In this document: in pieces, positions 26,013 to 36,142 of the stretch | How positions within the stretch are numbered: position 1 is the first letter of the stretch | How the letters are laid out: each line of letters begins with the position of its first letter | Assembly (NCBI GenBank): GCA_036496805.1 | Contig: DASXKN010000026.1 | Span: forward strand, 186,001-250,000 | Source of the DNA: SZAS-103 sp036496805 | GTDB taxonomy: Bacteria; Pseudomonadota; Gammaproteobacteria; Xanthomonadales; Xanthomonadaceae | Direction of reading: 5' to 3' | DNA length: 64,000 nucleotides | Translations under genes and position numbers: made by a program | Notes under the pieces: model-generated | What the model was told of the DNA's origin: nothing | Databases searched by the model: none | Seen by the model: the letters and a program-made list of their open reading frames with translations, nothing else

Positions 26013-26606
26013 TCAGGTCTTGAGTGCCGACTTGAGCGCCTTGCGGATGATCGCCTCGGCATCGTCGCCATCGGCCTGCGCCTTCTCCGCCATCTTCAGC
26101 GCTTCGGCGGGCTTGTAGCCGAGCTGCTGCAGGGCGGCGATCGCCTCGCCGAGCGGATCGGTCGGTACCGCCTTGCCCGCGAGGGCCGCCGGGCCGCCAC
26201 CAAAATCCTTCGCGCGATCGCGCAGCTCGACCACGATGCGCTCGGCGGTCTTCTTGCCGATGCCGGGAATGCGCGTGAGCGCCGTCACGTCGGACATCTG
26301 CACGAGGCGCGCGAAGTCGGCCACGCTGGCGCCCGACAGGATCGCCAGCGCGATCTTCGCGCCGATGCCGGTGACCTTCTGCACGTCGCGGAACAGGTGG
26401 CGCTCGGCTTCGGTGAGGAAGCCGTAGAGCGACACCGAATCTTCCTTCTGCGCGTAGTGGGTGAACAGCGTCACCTCGCGCCCGGCTTCGGGCAGGTCGT
26501 AGAAGGTGCTCATCGGCGCTTCCAGCTCGTAGCCGACGCCGTGCACGTCGACGACGAGCCAGGGCGGCTGCTTGTGGATGATGGTTCCCTTCAGCCGGCC
26601 GATCAC
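26013..26606 (-). CDS. ruvA: Holliday junction DNA-binding protein RuvA
   Basis: A 197-residue protein with an N-terminal OB fold (IGRLKGTIIHKQPPWLVVDV), tandem helix-hairpin-helix motifs (VTGIGAKIALAIL and IPGIGKKTAERIV) and a C-terminal RuvB-contact domain (IAALQQLGYKPAEA). It binds four-way junctions and recruits RuvB. The start is a GTG that overlaps the ruvC stop codon (GTGA). Confidence 0.96.
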   Translation of the reverse strand: MIGRLKGTIIHKQPPWLVVDVHGVGYELEAPMSTFYDLPEAGREVTLFTHYAQKEDSVSLYGFLTEAERHLFRDVQKVTGIGAKIALAILSGASVADFARLVQMSDVTALTRIPGIGKKTAERIVVELRDRAKDFGGGPAALAGKAVPTDPLGEAIAALQQLGYKPAEALKMAEKAQADGDDAEAIIRKALKSALKT

Positions 26607-27124
26607 TTGCGCCCCCAGGCCACGCGCGTGCCCACGCCAAGCCGCTGCGCGGTCGCGCGCACGTGCGCGTGGGTGATCGCCACCGCGAGCGCATCGGCCG
26701 CGTCGGCCTGCAGCTTGCCGTGCAGTCCGAGCATGATGCCGACCATGTGCTGGACCTGCGACTTCTCCGCGCCGCCGGTGCCGACCACGGCAAGCTTGAT
26801 CTCTTTCGCCGCGTACTCGTGCACCGGCAGGTCGCGCAGCACCGCCGCGGACATCGCCGCGCCGCGCGCCTGGCCGAGCTTGAGCGCCGAATCGGGATTG
26901 CGCGCCATGAAAACCTTCTCGATCGCGACTTCCTGCGGCTGGTACTTCTCGATCACTTCGCCGAGCCCGTCGAGCAGGCGCTTGAGCCGCTGCGGGAACT
27001 CGCCCTCGCCCAGCAGCATCAGCGGCGCGTGGTACACGTAGGTCACGCGCCCGCCCGCGTCGGCGTCGACGATGCCCACGCCGGTGCGTTGCGATCCTGG
27101 ATCGATGCCGAGAATCCGGATCAT
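26603..27124 (-). CDS. ruvC: Crossover junction endodeoxyribonuclease RuvC
   Basis: A 173-residue RNase H-fold resolvase with the catalytic acidic residues visible: Asp8 in RILGIDPGS, the Glu of VAIEKVF and the aspartates of DAADALAVA. It cuts Holliday junctions in the RuvABC resolvasome. The ATG at 27124 gives the standard RuvC start. It follows yebC by 98 bp, in the common yebC-ruvC-ruvA order. Confidence 0.96.
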   Translation of the reverse strand: MIRILGIDPGSQRTGVGIVDADAGGRVTYVYHAPLMLLGEGEFPQRLKRLLDGLGEVIEKYQPQEVAIEKVFMARNPDSALKLGQARGAAMSAAVLRDLPVHEYAAKEIKLAVVGTGGAEKSQVQHMVGIMLGLHGKLQADAADALAVAITHAHVRATAQRLGVGTRVAWGRK

Positions 27125-27156
27125 GCGGTGTATCCGGACACAAGGCTTGCCGACCG

Positions 27157-27194
27157 CCCTGAGCGGAGCTCGCGCAGCGAGCGCAGTCGAAGGG
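27157..27194. repeat. REP-like intergenic palindrome between yebC and ruvC
   Basis: CCCTGAGCGGAGCTCGC is followed by GCAGCGAGCGCAGTCGAAGGG, with a GCTCGC-GCA-GCGAGC core palindrome and CCCT/AGGG ends. From general knowledge this resembles a family of short dispersed repeats in GC-rich proteobacteria. Only this copy is present in the window, so the repeat status is inferred. Confidence 0.4.
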
Positions 27195-27222
27195 TGCCGG
27201 GGATGCGTACCATGGGATGTCG

Positions 27223-27933
27223 CTAGTCGCCGATGTCCGCGTTCGAGTACACGTTCTGCACGTCGTCCATGTCCTCGAGCCAGGCCAGCATCTTGCCGAC
27301 CTGCTGGCCGGTCTCGCCGGCCACCGCGATCGCGTTCTCGGCGCGGCAGGTGATTTCGGCGACATCGGGTTTCAGGCCGGCGGCCTCGATCGCGGCCTTG
27401 ACCGCCTGGAAGGATTCGAACGCCGTGAGCACCTCGACCACGCCATTGTCGTGCGCGACCACGTCGTCGGCGCCGGCCTCGATCGCGGCGTCGGTGATCT
27501 TCTCCTCGTTGCCCGTGGCGAACTGCAGCACGCCGCAGCGCTTGAACATGAAAGCGACCGAACCGTCGGTGCCAAGGTTGCCGCCGAACTTGGTGAAGGC
27601 GTGGCGCACATCGGACACGGTGCGCACCTTGTTGTCGGTGAGGCAGTCCACAATCACCGCCACGCCGCCGGGCGCGTAGCCCTCGTAGCGGATTTCCTCG
27701 TAGCTGACGCCTTCGAGTTCGCCGGTCGCCTTCTTGATCGCGCGCTCGATGGTGTCCTTGGGCATGTTCGCCGAAAGTCCCTTGTCGACCGCCGTACGCA
27801 GGCGCGGGTTGCCGGCTGGATCGCCGCCCGAGCGCGCGGCCACGCTGATCTCGCGGATGATCTTGGTGAAGATCTTGCCGCGCCGTGCGTCCTCGACGTT
27901 CTTGCGGCCTTCGATGGATGGACCCCGACCCAT
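27223..27933 (-). CDS. yebC: YebC/PmpR family protein (translation/transcription factor)
   Basis: A 236-residue TACO1/YebC family protein: RRGKIFTKIIREI near the start, NMPKDTIERAIKKATGE, IRYEGYAPGGVAVIVDCLTDN and the C-terminal GETGQQVGKMLAWLEDMDDVQNVY. Family members help ribosomes through difficult stretches such as polyproline, and some act as DNA-binding regulators. The N-terminus MGRGPSIEGRKN replaces the common MAGHSKWANIKH, a variant I associate with Lysobacterales. The ATG at 27933 is chosen because this is where family similarity begins. Confidence 0.93.
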   Translation of the reverse strand: MGRGPSIEGRKNVEDARRGKIFTKIIREISVAARSGGDPAGNPRLRTAVDKGLSANMPKDTIERAIKKATGELEGVSYEEIRYEGYAPGGVAVIVDCLTDNKVRTVSDVRHAFTKFGGNLGTDGSVAFMFKRCGVLQFATGNEEKITDAAIEAGADDVVAHDNGVVEVLTAFESFQAVKAAIEAAGLKPDVAEITCRAENAIAVAGETGQQVGKMLAWLEDMDDVQNVYSNADIGD

Positions 27934-28053
27934 GAAACTCCCCGTGGAAAATGCGACGGGTGATTTTACGCGAATCGGCGGCCCATGCCGGCGATCCTTG
28001 CAGGCCATCGGGGCCTCCACGGTGTCTGCGCAGGCCGTGGGGCCGGTAGGCGC

Positions 28054-29535
28054 TCAGCCTGGCGTTCCCGCCCCGGCGGCATTTTCGCTCCGGTTCCGCC
28101 GGAACCGCGCAGCCACCCTCGCGATCAGCCAGGTGGCGGCGGTCACGGACATCAGCAGTTCCTCGGGTCGATAAGGCACCGAGTACCGCGGTTCGGCCTG
28201 CAGCACCGTGTGGACGAGGGTGAGGTACAGCAGCAGGCATGCGACGATGCCTTCGGCAAACCCGTTCTTGCCGGGTCGCCACAGGAACCGCCACGCGCAT
28301 GCCAGCGTGGCGACCAGGGCAAGCGCGAAGAAGACCGGGTTGCCCGCGGCGAATGCCGCCTTCATCGTGCCCAGCGCCGGAACACGGGTGAAAGGCGACA
28401 CCGGCGTGGCGAGGAAGTAGACGTCGCCCCACCCCACGCGGATGCTCCAGTCCCACAGCAGGAAGGGTTTGCGCGCGAGATACCACGCCAGGTAGTCACC
28501 CGGGGCCTGGTGCATGCGCGCGGCCATCAGGCCCAACCCCTCGCGCGAGTTGGCGACGAACGCGCGTTCCTCGTCGCTTTCGGAATTGACGATCGCGTTC
28601 GCGATCGGGCTCGCATGGCGGGCGTTGTACGCGGCCAGGTAATCGGGCCATGAACCCTGCACGAAGTTCTGGGCCGCCCTTTCGTAACTGCCGTTGGCAT
28701 GCGCCAGGGAGGCGTTGCGGATCGACCATCCGACCGGCGCAATCAGGTAGACCACGAGCAATGCCGCCGCAAGCCGTGGACGTCGCCGCAGCAACAGCAC
28801 GCAGCCCGCGAAAACCGGGAACAGGGCGACGACGGGGTTGACGAGGTAGGCCATCGCGAACGCCGCCCCGGCGCAGGCCGCGATCCATGCCTTGTCGCCG
28901 CGCTGCGTCTGCAGCAGCAACCAGACCGCGAGCATCAGCAGGAATCCGAACAGGGTTTCGCTGAGCATCACGCCGCTGAACGAGATCAGGTGCGGCCACA
29001 GCGCCGTCAATGCGCCCACGCACAACGCCGGGCCGGTTGTCATCCAGAATCGCGCGATCGCCATCGCCAGCAGCACCGTCAACGCGCCCAGCAGGCACTG
29101 CACGAGATAGACGCCGGTGATCCACGCCGGCTGCACGGCGACCAGTTGCAAGCGGCCATGTCCGGCGTCGCGCAAGGCCAGCTCGCCACCGCCCGATGCC
29201 TGCATGGACGCCGCCAGGAGCACCGGATAGCCGGGTCCACGGTAGCTGTCGGGAACGATGGCCCCGCGATTGGGCAGCGACGAGGAAAACGTACCGTCGT
29301 GGACGAGATTCCACGCATACAGCACGTACTGGTTCACGTCGCCGGCGATGGGCTGCGCGACCTTCGCATCGAACACGTAGAAAAGGCGCAGCAGCAGGGC
29401 CAGCACCACGATCGCCGCGGCGAAACGGCGGAAGCGCGCATCGGGTCGGCCTGATTCTGCCGCCGTCGCCGCCGCGAGGCCGTCGCGCATCGTTGCGCTG
29501 GTGTCCCCTTGAGCTTCACCGGCCAGGTCCTTCAT
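28054..29535 (-). CDS. GT-C-like multi-pass membrane glycosyltransferase
   Basis: A 493-residue protein with about ten to twelve predicted transmembrane helices, starting at FAAAIVVLALLLRLFYVF. The first periplasmic loop contains an Asp (DVNQYVLYAWNLVHDGTFS), as in the GT39/ArnT/PMT-like superfamily that uses polyprenyl-phosphate sugars. A second loop, YRGPGYPVLLA, is also characteristic. Acceptor and sugar are unknown, and no O-antigen or lipid A genes are adjacent. The ATG at 29535 follows GGAG at 8 nt. Transcribed away from hydrolase genes; an 83-bp gap precedes it. Confidence 0.65.
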   Translation of the reverse strand: MKDLAGEAQGDTSATMRDGLAAATAAESGRPDARFRRFAAAIVVLALLLRLFYVFDAKVAQPIAGDVNQYVLYAWNLVHDGTFSSSLPNRGAIVPDSYRGPGYPVLLAASMQASGGGELALRDAGHGRLQLVAVQPAWITGVYLVQCLLGALTVLLAMAIARFWMTTGPALCVGALTALWPHLISFSGVMLSETLFGFLLMLAVWLLLQTQRGDKAWIAACAGAAFAMAYLVNPVVALFPVFAGCVLLLRRRPRLAAALLVVYLIAPVGWSIRNASLAHANGSYERAAQNFVQGSWPDYLAAYNARHASPIANAIVNSESDEERAFVANSREGLGLMAARMHQAPGDYLAWYLARKPFLLWDWSIRVGWGDVYFLATPVSPFTRVPALGTMKAAFAAGNPVFFALALVATLACAWRFLWRPGKNGFAEGIVACLLLYLTLVHTVLQAEPRYSVPYRPEELLMSVTAATWLIARVAARFRRNRSENAAGAGTPG

Positions 29536-29618
29536 CCGACTCGCTCCATGGACATCATTGCGCCCCTTGATGCACTGCATCCGGCCACGCGACCCCCTGC
29601 GTCATCGGCGGGGCCATC

Positions 29619-30251
29619 TTATTCGGTGAATCTGCCGTCGCGCAGGAAGGCGCTCACCTGGCGCGCGGCGACTTCGGAAAACACCAGCCCGGTGTGCGCG
29701 GCGGCGATGACGCGATGATCGGCGATGCCGGGCAAGCGGGTTTCCTCGACCGACACGGTGCCGTCGTGTGGCATGTGCACGCCGCCGAGCAGGAAGCCGA
29801 GTCCTATCGGCAGTCGTCCGGCGATCATGCCCAGTTGCTGTGGACCGTCCCAGCGTTCCAGTCCACGGTGGAGAAACTCGCTGCTGCGCCCGAGCAGGGA
29901 TGCGCCACCGGGAACGCGGTGCAGCGAACGCGAGGCCGCGCTCCCGCGCAGGGGCGCGCCAAGGCAGACGATGCGGCCGCCGATGAGACCGGGCTCGCGC
30001 TGCACGATCGTCGCGGCGAGCACGCCACCGAGGCTGTGACCGACCAGATGCACGGTGCCATCGAGGCCATGCACGAAGTCGCGCAGGCGCGCGCCCGCGG
30101 ACTCGACGCCTTCGTGCACGCTCGAATAGTCGAAGGCGTGCGGCTCGAAGCCGTCGGCGCGCAGGTGGCGCTCCAGGAAGCTCATGGCGGTGCTGCGCAG
30201 CCACAGTCCGTGGAGCAGCACCACCCTTTCGGCCACGCGTGCCGCGGTCAT
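29619..30251 (-). CDS. Alpha/beta-hydrolase (lipase-like)
   Basis: A 210-residue alpha/beta-hydrolase. VVLLHGLWLRSTAM forms the oxyanion strand, HLVGHSLGGVLA contains the nucleophile Ser in GHSLGG, and an aspartate and histidine (ADHRVIAAAHTGLVFS) could complete the triad. No signal peptide is seen, so it is probably cytoplasmic. The fold matches small esterases or PGAP1-like lipases; the substrate is unknown. The ATG overlaps the stop codon of the GNAT gene (ATGA), so the two are translationally coupled. Confidence 0.8.
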   Translation of the reverse strand: MTAARVAERVVLLHGLWLRSTAMSFLERHLRADGFEPHAFDYSSVHEGVESAGARLRDFVHGLDGTVHLVGHSLGGVLAATIVQREPGLIGGRIVCLGAPLRGSAASRSLHRVPGGASLLGRSSEFLHRGLERWDGPQQLGMIAGRLPIGLGFLLGGVHMPHDGTVSVEETRLPGIADHRVIAAAHTGLVFSEVAARQVSAFLRDGRFTE

Positions 30252-30829
30252 GGCGTGCGTGCGTCGCGGCGGAGCATGAACTCGTGGTCGCGCACGCGCC
30301 CCACCGGGAATTCGTACTCGGCGACCTTGGCGAAGCCGCGGCGCGCGTAGAATCGCTGCGCCCCCAGGTTCTGCGACCACACGCTGATCCAGATCCGGCG
30401 CGGGCCATCGCGTTCGAGCCATGCCAGCGCCTGCTCGAACAGCGTGCCGCCCCAGCCGCCTTGCTGCGCGGATGCGAGCAGGTACAGGCGCTTGAGTTCG
30501 CCGTCTTCGGGCTTCACGTCCGGATGCGGCAGGCCGCAGGGGCCGGCGAGCGCGTGGCCGACCGCGACGCCATCGTCCTCGAGCAGCCAGACCGCGCAGT
30601 CCGCGTCGGACAGGGTGCGCTCGCATTTTTCCAGCGCGTAATTCGCGCGCAGGAAGTCGTCGAGGTCCTCGCGCGGATACATGTCGCCGAAGGTCTCGCT
30701 GAAAGTCGCGATGGCGATGCGCGAGAGCGCGTGCGCATCGTTCGGACCAGCGCGGCGGATGGAAAAGGGGTCAGAGTGAATTTCGCCCGACCGCTCCTTG
30801 TTTTCAGAGCCCTTCACGCGAAAGTTCAC
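30248..30829 (-). CDS. GNAT-family N-acetyltransferase
   Basis: A GNAT protein. The core begins FSIRRAGPNDAHALSRIAIATF and includes LKRLYLLASAQQGGWGGTLFEQAL, the acetyl-CoA-binding segment (Q/R-x-x-G-x-G/A variant), and SVWSQNLGAQRFYARRGF near the end. It acetylates an amine of an unknown small molecule or protein. The start is uncertain because the 5' end lies inside a 20-bp inverted repeat. A GTG at 30829 overlaps the aspS stop codon as GTGA, and a GTG at 30817 is the alternative. The first ~25 residues are therefore repeat-derived. Confidence 0.8.
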   Translation of the reverse strand: MNFRVKGSENKERSGEIHSDPFSIRRAGPNDAHALSRIAIATFSETFGDMYPREDLDDFLRANYALEKCERTLSDADCAVWLLEDDGVAVGHALAGPCGLPHPDVKPEDGELKRLYLLASAQQGGWGGTLFEQALAWLERDGPRRIWISVWSQNLGAQRFYARRGFAKVAEYEFPVGRVRDHEFMLRRDARTP

Positions 30830-30844
30830 TCTGACCCCTTTTCC
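30761..30844. repeat. 20-bp perfect inverted repeat spanning the aspS stop codon
   Basis: The left arm 30761-30780 reads GGAAAAGGGGTCAGAGTGAA and the right arm 30825-30844 is its exact reverse complement, with 44 bp between. Such AAAAGGGGTCAGAGTGAA sequences are, to my knowledge, typical ends of REP/RAYT-associated palindromic units in Xanthomonadales-type genomes. The right arm encodes the last residues of AspS (EKGSE) and its stop codon. The unit also supplies the start region of the GNAT gene. Confidence 0.75.
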
Positions 30845-32604
30845 TTCGCGCGCACCGCGATGTGCACTTCGGCGAGCTGCTTGTCCGGCACCTCGGACGG
30901 CGCGCCGGTCATCAGGCACTGCGCGGTCGTGGTCTTCGGGAAGGCGATGACGTCGCGGATCGATTCGGTACCGGCCATCAGCGCGGCGATGCGGTCGATG
31001 CCGAAGGCGATGCCGCCGTGCGGCGGCGCGCCGTAACGCAGCGCTTCGAGCAGGAATCCGAACTTCAGCTCGGCTTCCTCGCGACCGATGCCGAGCAGGT
31101 CGAACACCGCCGACTGCATCGCCGAGCGGTGGATGCGGATCGAACCGCCGCCGATCTCGTTACCATTGAGCACCATGTCGTAGCCGCGCGAGACCGCGTT
31201 AGCGGCGTTCTTGCGCAGGTCGGCCTCGTCGTCCACCGCCGGCGCGGTGAAGGGATGATGCAGGGCCATGTAGCGCTGCTGTTCCTCGTCCCATTCGAAC
31301 ATCGGGAAATCGGTGACCCACAGCGGCTTCCAGGCGTTCGCGACCAGGCCGAGGTCCTTGCCGACCTTCAGCCGCACCGCGCCCATGAAGTCGCTGCACG
31401 TCCTGTACGCGGCGGCGCCGAACAGGACCAGGTCGCCTGCCTTCGCGGCGGTCGCTTCGAGGATCGCGCCGAGCGTGGCGTCGTCGAGGAATTTCGCGAT
31501 CGGGGAATTGACGCCGCGGCGCTCGGCGAGATCCACGTCACCCTCGATCTTCATCCACGCCAGGCCCTTGGCCCCATACTTCGCGGCGTGTGCAGCGCAT
31601 TCGTCGATCTGCTTGCGCGACAGCGCCGCGCCACCGGGCACGCGCAGCGCGACCACGCGCCCGTCGGCGTGGTTGGCCCAGTCGGTGAAGACCTTGAACT
31701 CGCACTGCTTCACCACATCGGCGATGTCGACGAGCTCGAGGTCGATGCGAAGGTCGGGCTTGTCCGAACCGAACCGCCGCATCGCCTCCTCGTAGGTCAG
31801 GCGCGGGAATGGATCGGCCAGCTCGGCGCCCATCACCTCGCGGAACACGACGCGGATCATTTCCTCGGTCGCGTCCTGCACGTCGCGCTCGGACACCCAC
31901 GCGAACTCCATGTCGAGCTGGGTGAACTCCAACTGGCGGTCGGCGCGCAACGCCTCGTCGCGGAAGCAGCGCGCGATCTGGTAATAGCGATCGAAGCCGG
32001 CGACCATCAGGATCTGCTTGAACAACTGCGGCGACTGCGGCAGCGCGTAGAACTCGCCCGGATGCATGCGCGCCGGCACGAGGAAATCGCGCGCGCCCTC
32101 GGGCGTGGCCTTGGTGAGGATCGGCGTCTCGATGTCCTGGAAGCCGCGCGCGTCGAGCCAGCGGCGCAGTGACTGCACCAGGGCGATGCGCGTGCGCATC
32201 ATCTTCTGCATCTCGGGGCGGCGCAGGTCGAGGTAACGGTATTTCAGGCGTGTTTCCTCGCCGGCATTCTCGTGGGCGTGGAACGGCAACGGCGCGGCCT
32301 TGTTGAGCACCTCGATCGTCGTCGCCAGCAATTCGACCTTGCCGCTGCGGATCTTGTCGTTGGCGGCCTGGCGCGCACGCACGACGCCGGTCACCCGCAG
32401 GCAGTCTTCGTTGCCCAGGTGCGCCGCGACCGCGAACAGCTCGGCGGCGTCGGAATCGACGACGATCTGGGCAACGCCCTCGTGGTCGCGCAAGTCGATG
32501 AAGACGACATGACTCTGGACGCGCGTCTTGTTCACCCAGCCGCACAAGGTCACGGCCTGGCCGATCAGCGCCTCGTCGATGAGGCCGCAAAGATGGGTAC
32601 GCAT
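30826..32604 (-). CDS. aspS: Aspartyl-tRNA synthetase
   Basis: A 592-residue class IIb synthetase with an N-terminal OB-fold anticodon-binding domain (VTLCGWVNKTRVQSHVVFIDLRD). Class II motif 2 is present (FRDEALRADRQLEFTQLDMEF), as are the bacterial GAD insertion (about 290-410) and motif 3 (GIAFGIDRIAALM). It charges tRNA-Asp. The start at 32604 (MRTHLCGLID) is the usual one. The last residues and the stop codon come from a palindromic repeat, so the very C-terminus probably differs from close relatives. Confidence 0.97.
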   Translation of the reverse strand: MRTHLCGLIDEALIGQAVTLCGWVNKTRVQSHVVFIDLRDHEGVAQIVVDSDAAELFAVAAHLGNEDCLRVTGVVRARQAANDKIRSGKVELLATTIEVLNKAAPLPFHAHENAGEETRLKYRYLDLRRPEMQKMMRTRIALVQSLRRWLDARGFQDIETPILTKATPEGARDFLVPARMHPGEFYALPQSPQLFKQILMVAGFDRYYQIARCFRDEALRADRQLEFTQLDMEFAWVSERDVQDATEEMIRVVFREVMGAELADPFPRLTYEEAMRRFGSDKPDLRIDLELVDIADVVKQCEFKVFTDWANHADGRVVALRVPGGAALSRKQIDECAAHAAKYGAKGLAWMKIEGDVDLAERRGVNSPIAKFLDDATLGAILEATAAKAGDLVLFGAAAYRTCSDFMGAVRLKVGKDLGLVANAWKPLWVTDFPMFEWDEEQQRYMALHHPFTAPAVDDEADLRKNAANAVSRGYDMVLNGNEIGGGSIRIHRSAMQSAVFDLLGIGREEAELKFGFLLEALRYGAPPHGGIAFGIDRIAALMAGTESIRDVIAFPKTTTAQCLMTGAPSEVPDKQLAEVHIAVRAKEKGSE

Positions 32605-32692
32605 GGAAACTCCGGAATCGCGATGGGGATGCGGCGCCAGGCGCCGGCACAGCGCGCTAGTTTAGCGATTCGGCGGCGGCCCGGCTGCGGCT

Positions 32693-33061
32693 CTACGGCG
32701 TCGCTGGCCCGGGCGCGGGTTTGGCTTCGGCTTTCGCCGCCGGTTTCGGAGCGGATGCATCGCCGCCAGATGCGGGCTTGGCCTCGGTCGCCGCGGGCTT
32801 GGCATCGGCCTTGAGCTCGGACTTCGACTCGGCCGGGGCACCGTCGCCCTTCTCGGTCAGGTTGCGCTTCCTGTCGCCGTCCTTCTTGAAGTCCGTCTCG
32901 TACCAGCCGCTGCCGGACAGCCGGAACGCGGGCGCGGTCAATTGCCGACGCAGTTGTTCGGCCCCGCAATCGGGGCAGACGGTCGGATCGGGGTCGGAGA
33001 GTTTCTGCAGGCGGTCGAAACGATGACCGCAGGCGTCGCATTCGAAACCGTAGATGGGCAT
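32693..33061 (-). CDS. FmdB-type zinc-ribbon protein
   Basis: A 122-residue protein starting MPIYGFECDACG, the hallmark of the FmdB/CxxC_CxxC_SSSS family. The zinc-ribbon cysteines are at 8, 11, 29 and 32. The second half (about 60-122) is a Lys/Ala/Pro-rich, probably disordered tail. The family is called 'putative regulatory protein' but its biochemical role is not established. It lies 88 bp upstream of aspS on the same strand, an arrangement often seen in proteobacteria. Confidence 0.85.
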   Translation of the reverse strand: MPIYGFECDACGHRFDRLQKLSDPDPTVCPDCGAEQLRRQLTAPAFRLSGSGWYETDFKKDGDRKRNLTEKGDGAPAESKSELKADAKPAATEAKPASGGDASAPKPAAKAEAKPAPGPATP

Positions 33062-33187
33062 GGCGCGCTGGAAACCGGGGACTGCCGGTCGCTATGGGGC
33101 CGGCGCGCGCGAATTCAAGCCGTAACTGCCTTCGCGCTCACCCAGGCGAGCCCGGTGGACAACACGCGGCAGCGCAAACCGTTCGGT

Positions 33188-35071
<1,884 letters not shown>

Positions 35072-35165
35072 GTTCTAGCTGTCTTCCAGCCGGCCATTTC
35101 ACAGCCGGGCATTTTACAGCAGGCCGCGGCAAAGCCGGCCCGACTGTGCGACGAAGCTGCCGCCG

Positions 35166-35525
35166 TCAGCGGCGCAATGGCGAATACTTGCTCAGGGCCT
35201 CGGCGATGTCGGTGCCGTGGGCGACGATCAGGCGACGCAGCCGCCCGACGTTGTCAGTCTCCGCCTTGACGCCGTAGCGATGGCGCAGCACGACGCTCTC
35301 ATTCGCGGGCGGCAGCTCGCGATCGGCTTCCTGCTCGGCCTTCTTCACGAGCCCGCCCTTCAGCCCGGGACGCAAGCGCAACTGCGCGATGCGGGTCTCG
35401 ACACTGTAGGTATTGTTGTCCAGTTCGACCGTCTCGAGCTGGGCGGTCAGGTCGGAGCGGCCCAGTTGCTCGCAGGCGATCTGCAGTTCTGAGGTGAAAT
35501 TCGGCAGCAGTTCGATCAGTCTCAC
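35166..35525 (-). CDS. Conserved hypothetical protein, 119 residues
   Basis: I do not recognise this family. The protein is soluble, with no signal peptide or membrane segment. An N-terminal helical stretch (LIELLPNFTSELQIACEQLGRSDLTAQL) is followed by a beta-rich middle (VELDNNTYSVETRIAQLRL) and a charged helical C-terminus (RLRRLIVAHGTDIAEALSK). Codon use matches the neighbours, and the ATG at 35525 opens a frame free of stops for its full length, so it is probably a real gene. It is transcribed in the same direction as yheS, 94 bp upstream of it. Confidence 0.6.
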   Translation of the reverse strand: MRLIELLPNFTSELQIACEQLGRSDLTAQLETVELDNNTYSVETRIAQLRLRPGLKGGLVKKAEQEADRELPPANESVVLRHRYGVKAETDNVGRLRRLIVAHGTDIAEALSKYSPLRR

Positions 35526-35668
35526 GACATCCCCCCGCGCCGAATGCCGACGCTCCTCCAGTTTAGCGCGCCCGCATGCGCTCCCATTCCCGTCCGTCGG
35601 GAGAATGGCTCCGCTGCGCCCGGGACCCCTCCGGCCGGGCCATGGGCGTGCGACTCAACCGGAGTCGT

Positions 35669-36097
35669 TCAACTCGATATGTATTGCTGCAGTTGCGCGA
35701 TTTCCTGCTGCTGCAGCTCGAGCATGGCCTTGACCAGGTCGCCGATCGAGACGACCCCGACCACGTGCCCGTCCGCGACCACGGCCAGATGGCGGAAACG
35801 CCGCTCGGTCATCACCTGCATGCAGTGCTGGACGGTCTCGTCCGGACTTACGGTCACGACTGGCGAGGTCATGATGTCGGAAACATGCGTGGTCGCCGAT
35901 GCCCGCCCCTTCAACGCGACCTTGCGCGCGTAGTCGCGCTCGGAAATGATGCCCAGCAAGGTCCGTCCGCGCATGACGAGGACCGAGCCGGTCCCGTGCT
36001 CGGCCATCAGGCGGATCGCCTCGAGCACGGTCGCTTCCGGCTGGATCGAGACCACGCCGACGGGCTTGTTGCCCAGCAGATGCCGTACCAGTTCCAT
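35669..36097 (-). CDS. CBS-domain pair protein
   Basis: A 142-residue protein consisting of two CBS domains: one at about residues 8-62 (ATVLEAIRLMAEHGTGSVLVM, LLGIISERDYARK) and one at 72-130 (VSDIMTSPVVTVSPDETVQHC, VVGVVSIGDLVKAML). A short helical tail follows. CBS pairs bind adenosine nucleotides and usually sense energy state; stand-alone pairs like this one have no catalytic domain. Partner unknown. Confidence 0.9.
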   Translation of the reverse strand: MELVRHLLGNKPVGVVSIQPEATVLEAIRLMAEHGTGSVLVMRGRTLLGIISERDYARKVALKGRASATTHVSDIMTSPVVTVSPDETVQHCMQVMTERRFRHLAVVADGHVVGVVSIGDLVKAMLELQQQEIAQLQQYISS

Positions 36098-36142
36098 GAC
36101 GTCCTCCTTCGACTCTCCGCGCCGGCGCGGCGCGAACCACGA

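Noticed and set aside
22270..26023. Long open frames antisense to both kup genes
   Set aside because: Histidine/arginine/glutamine-rich translations with no recognisable domains or ribosome-binding sites.
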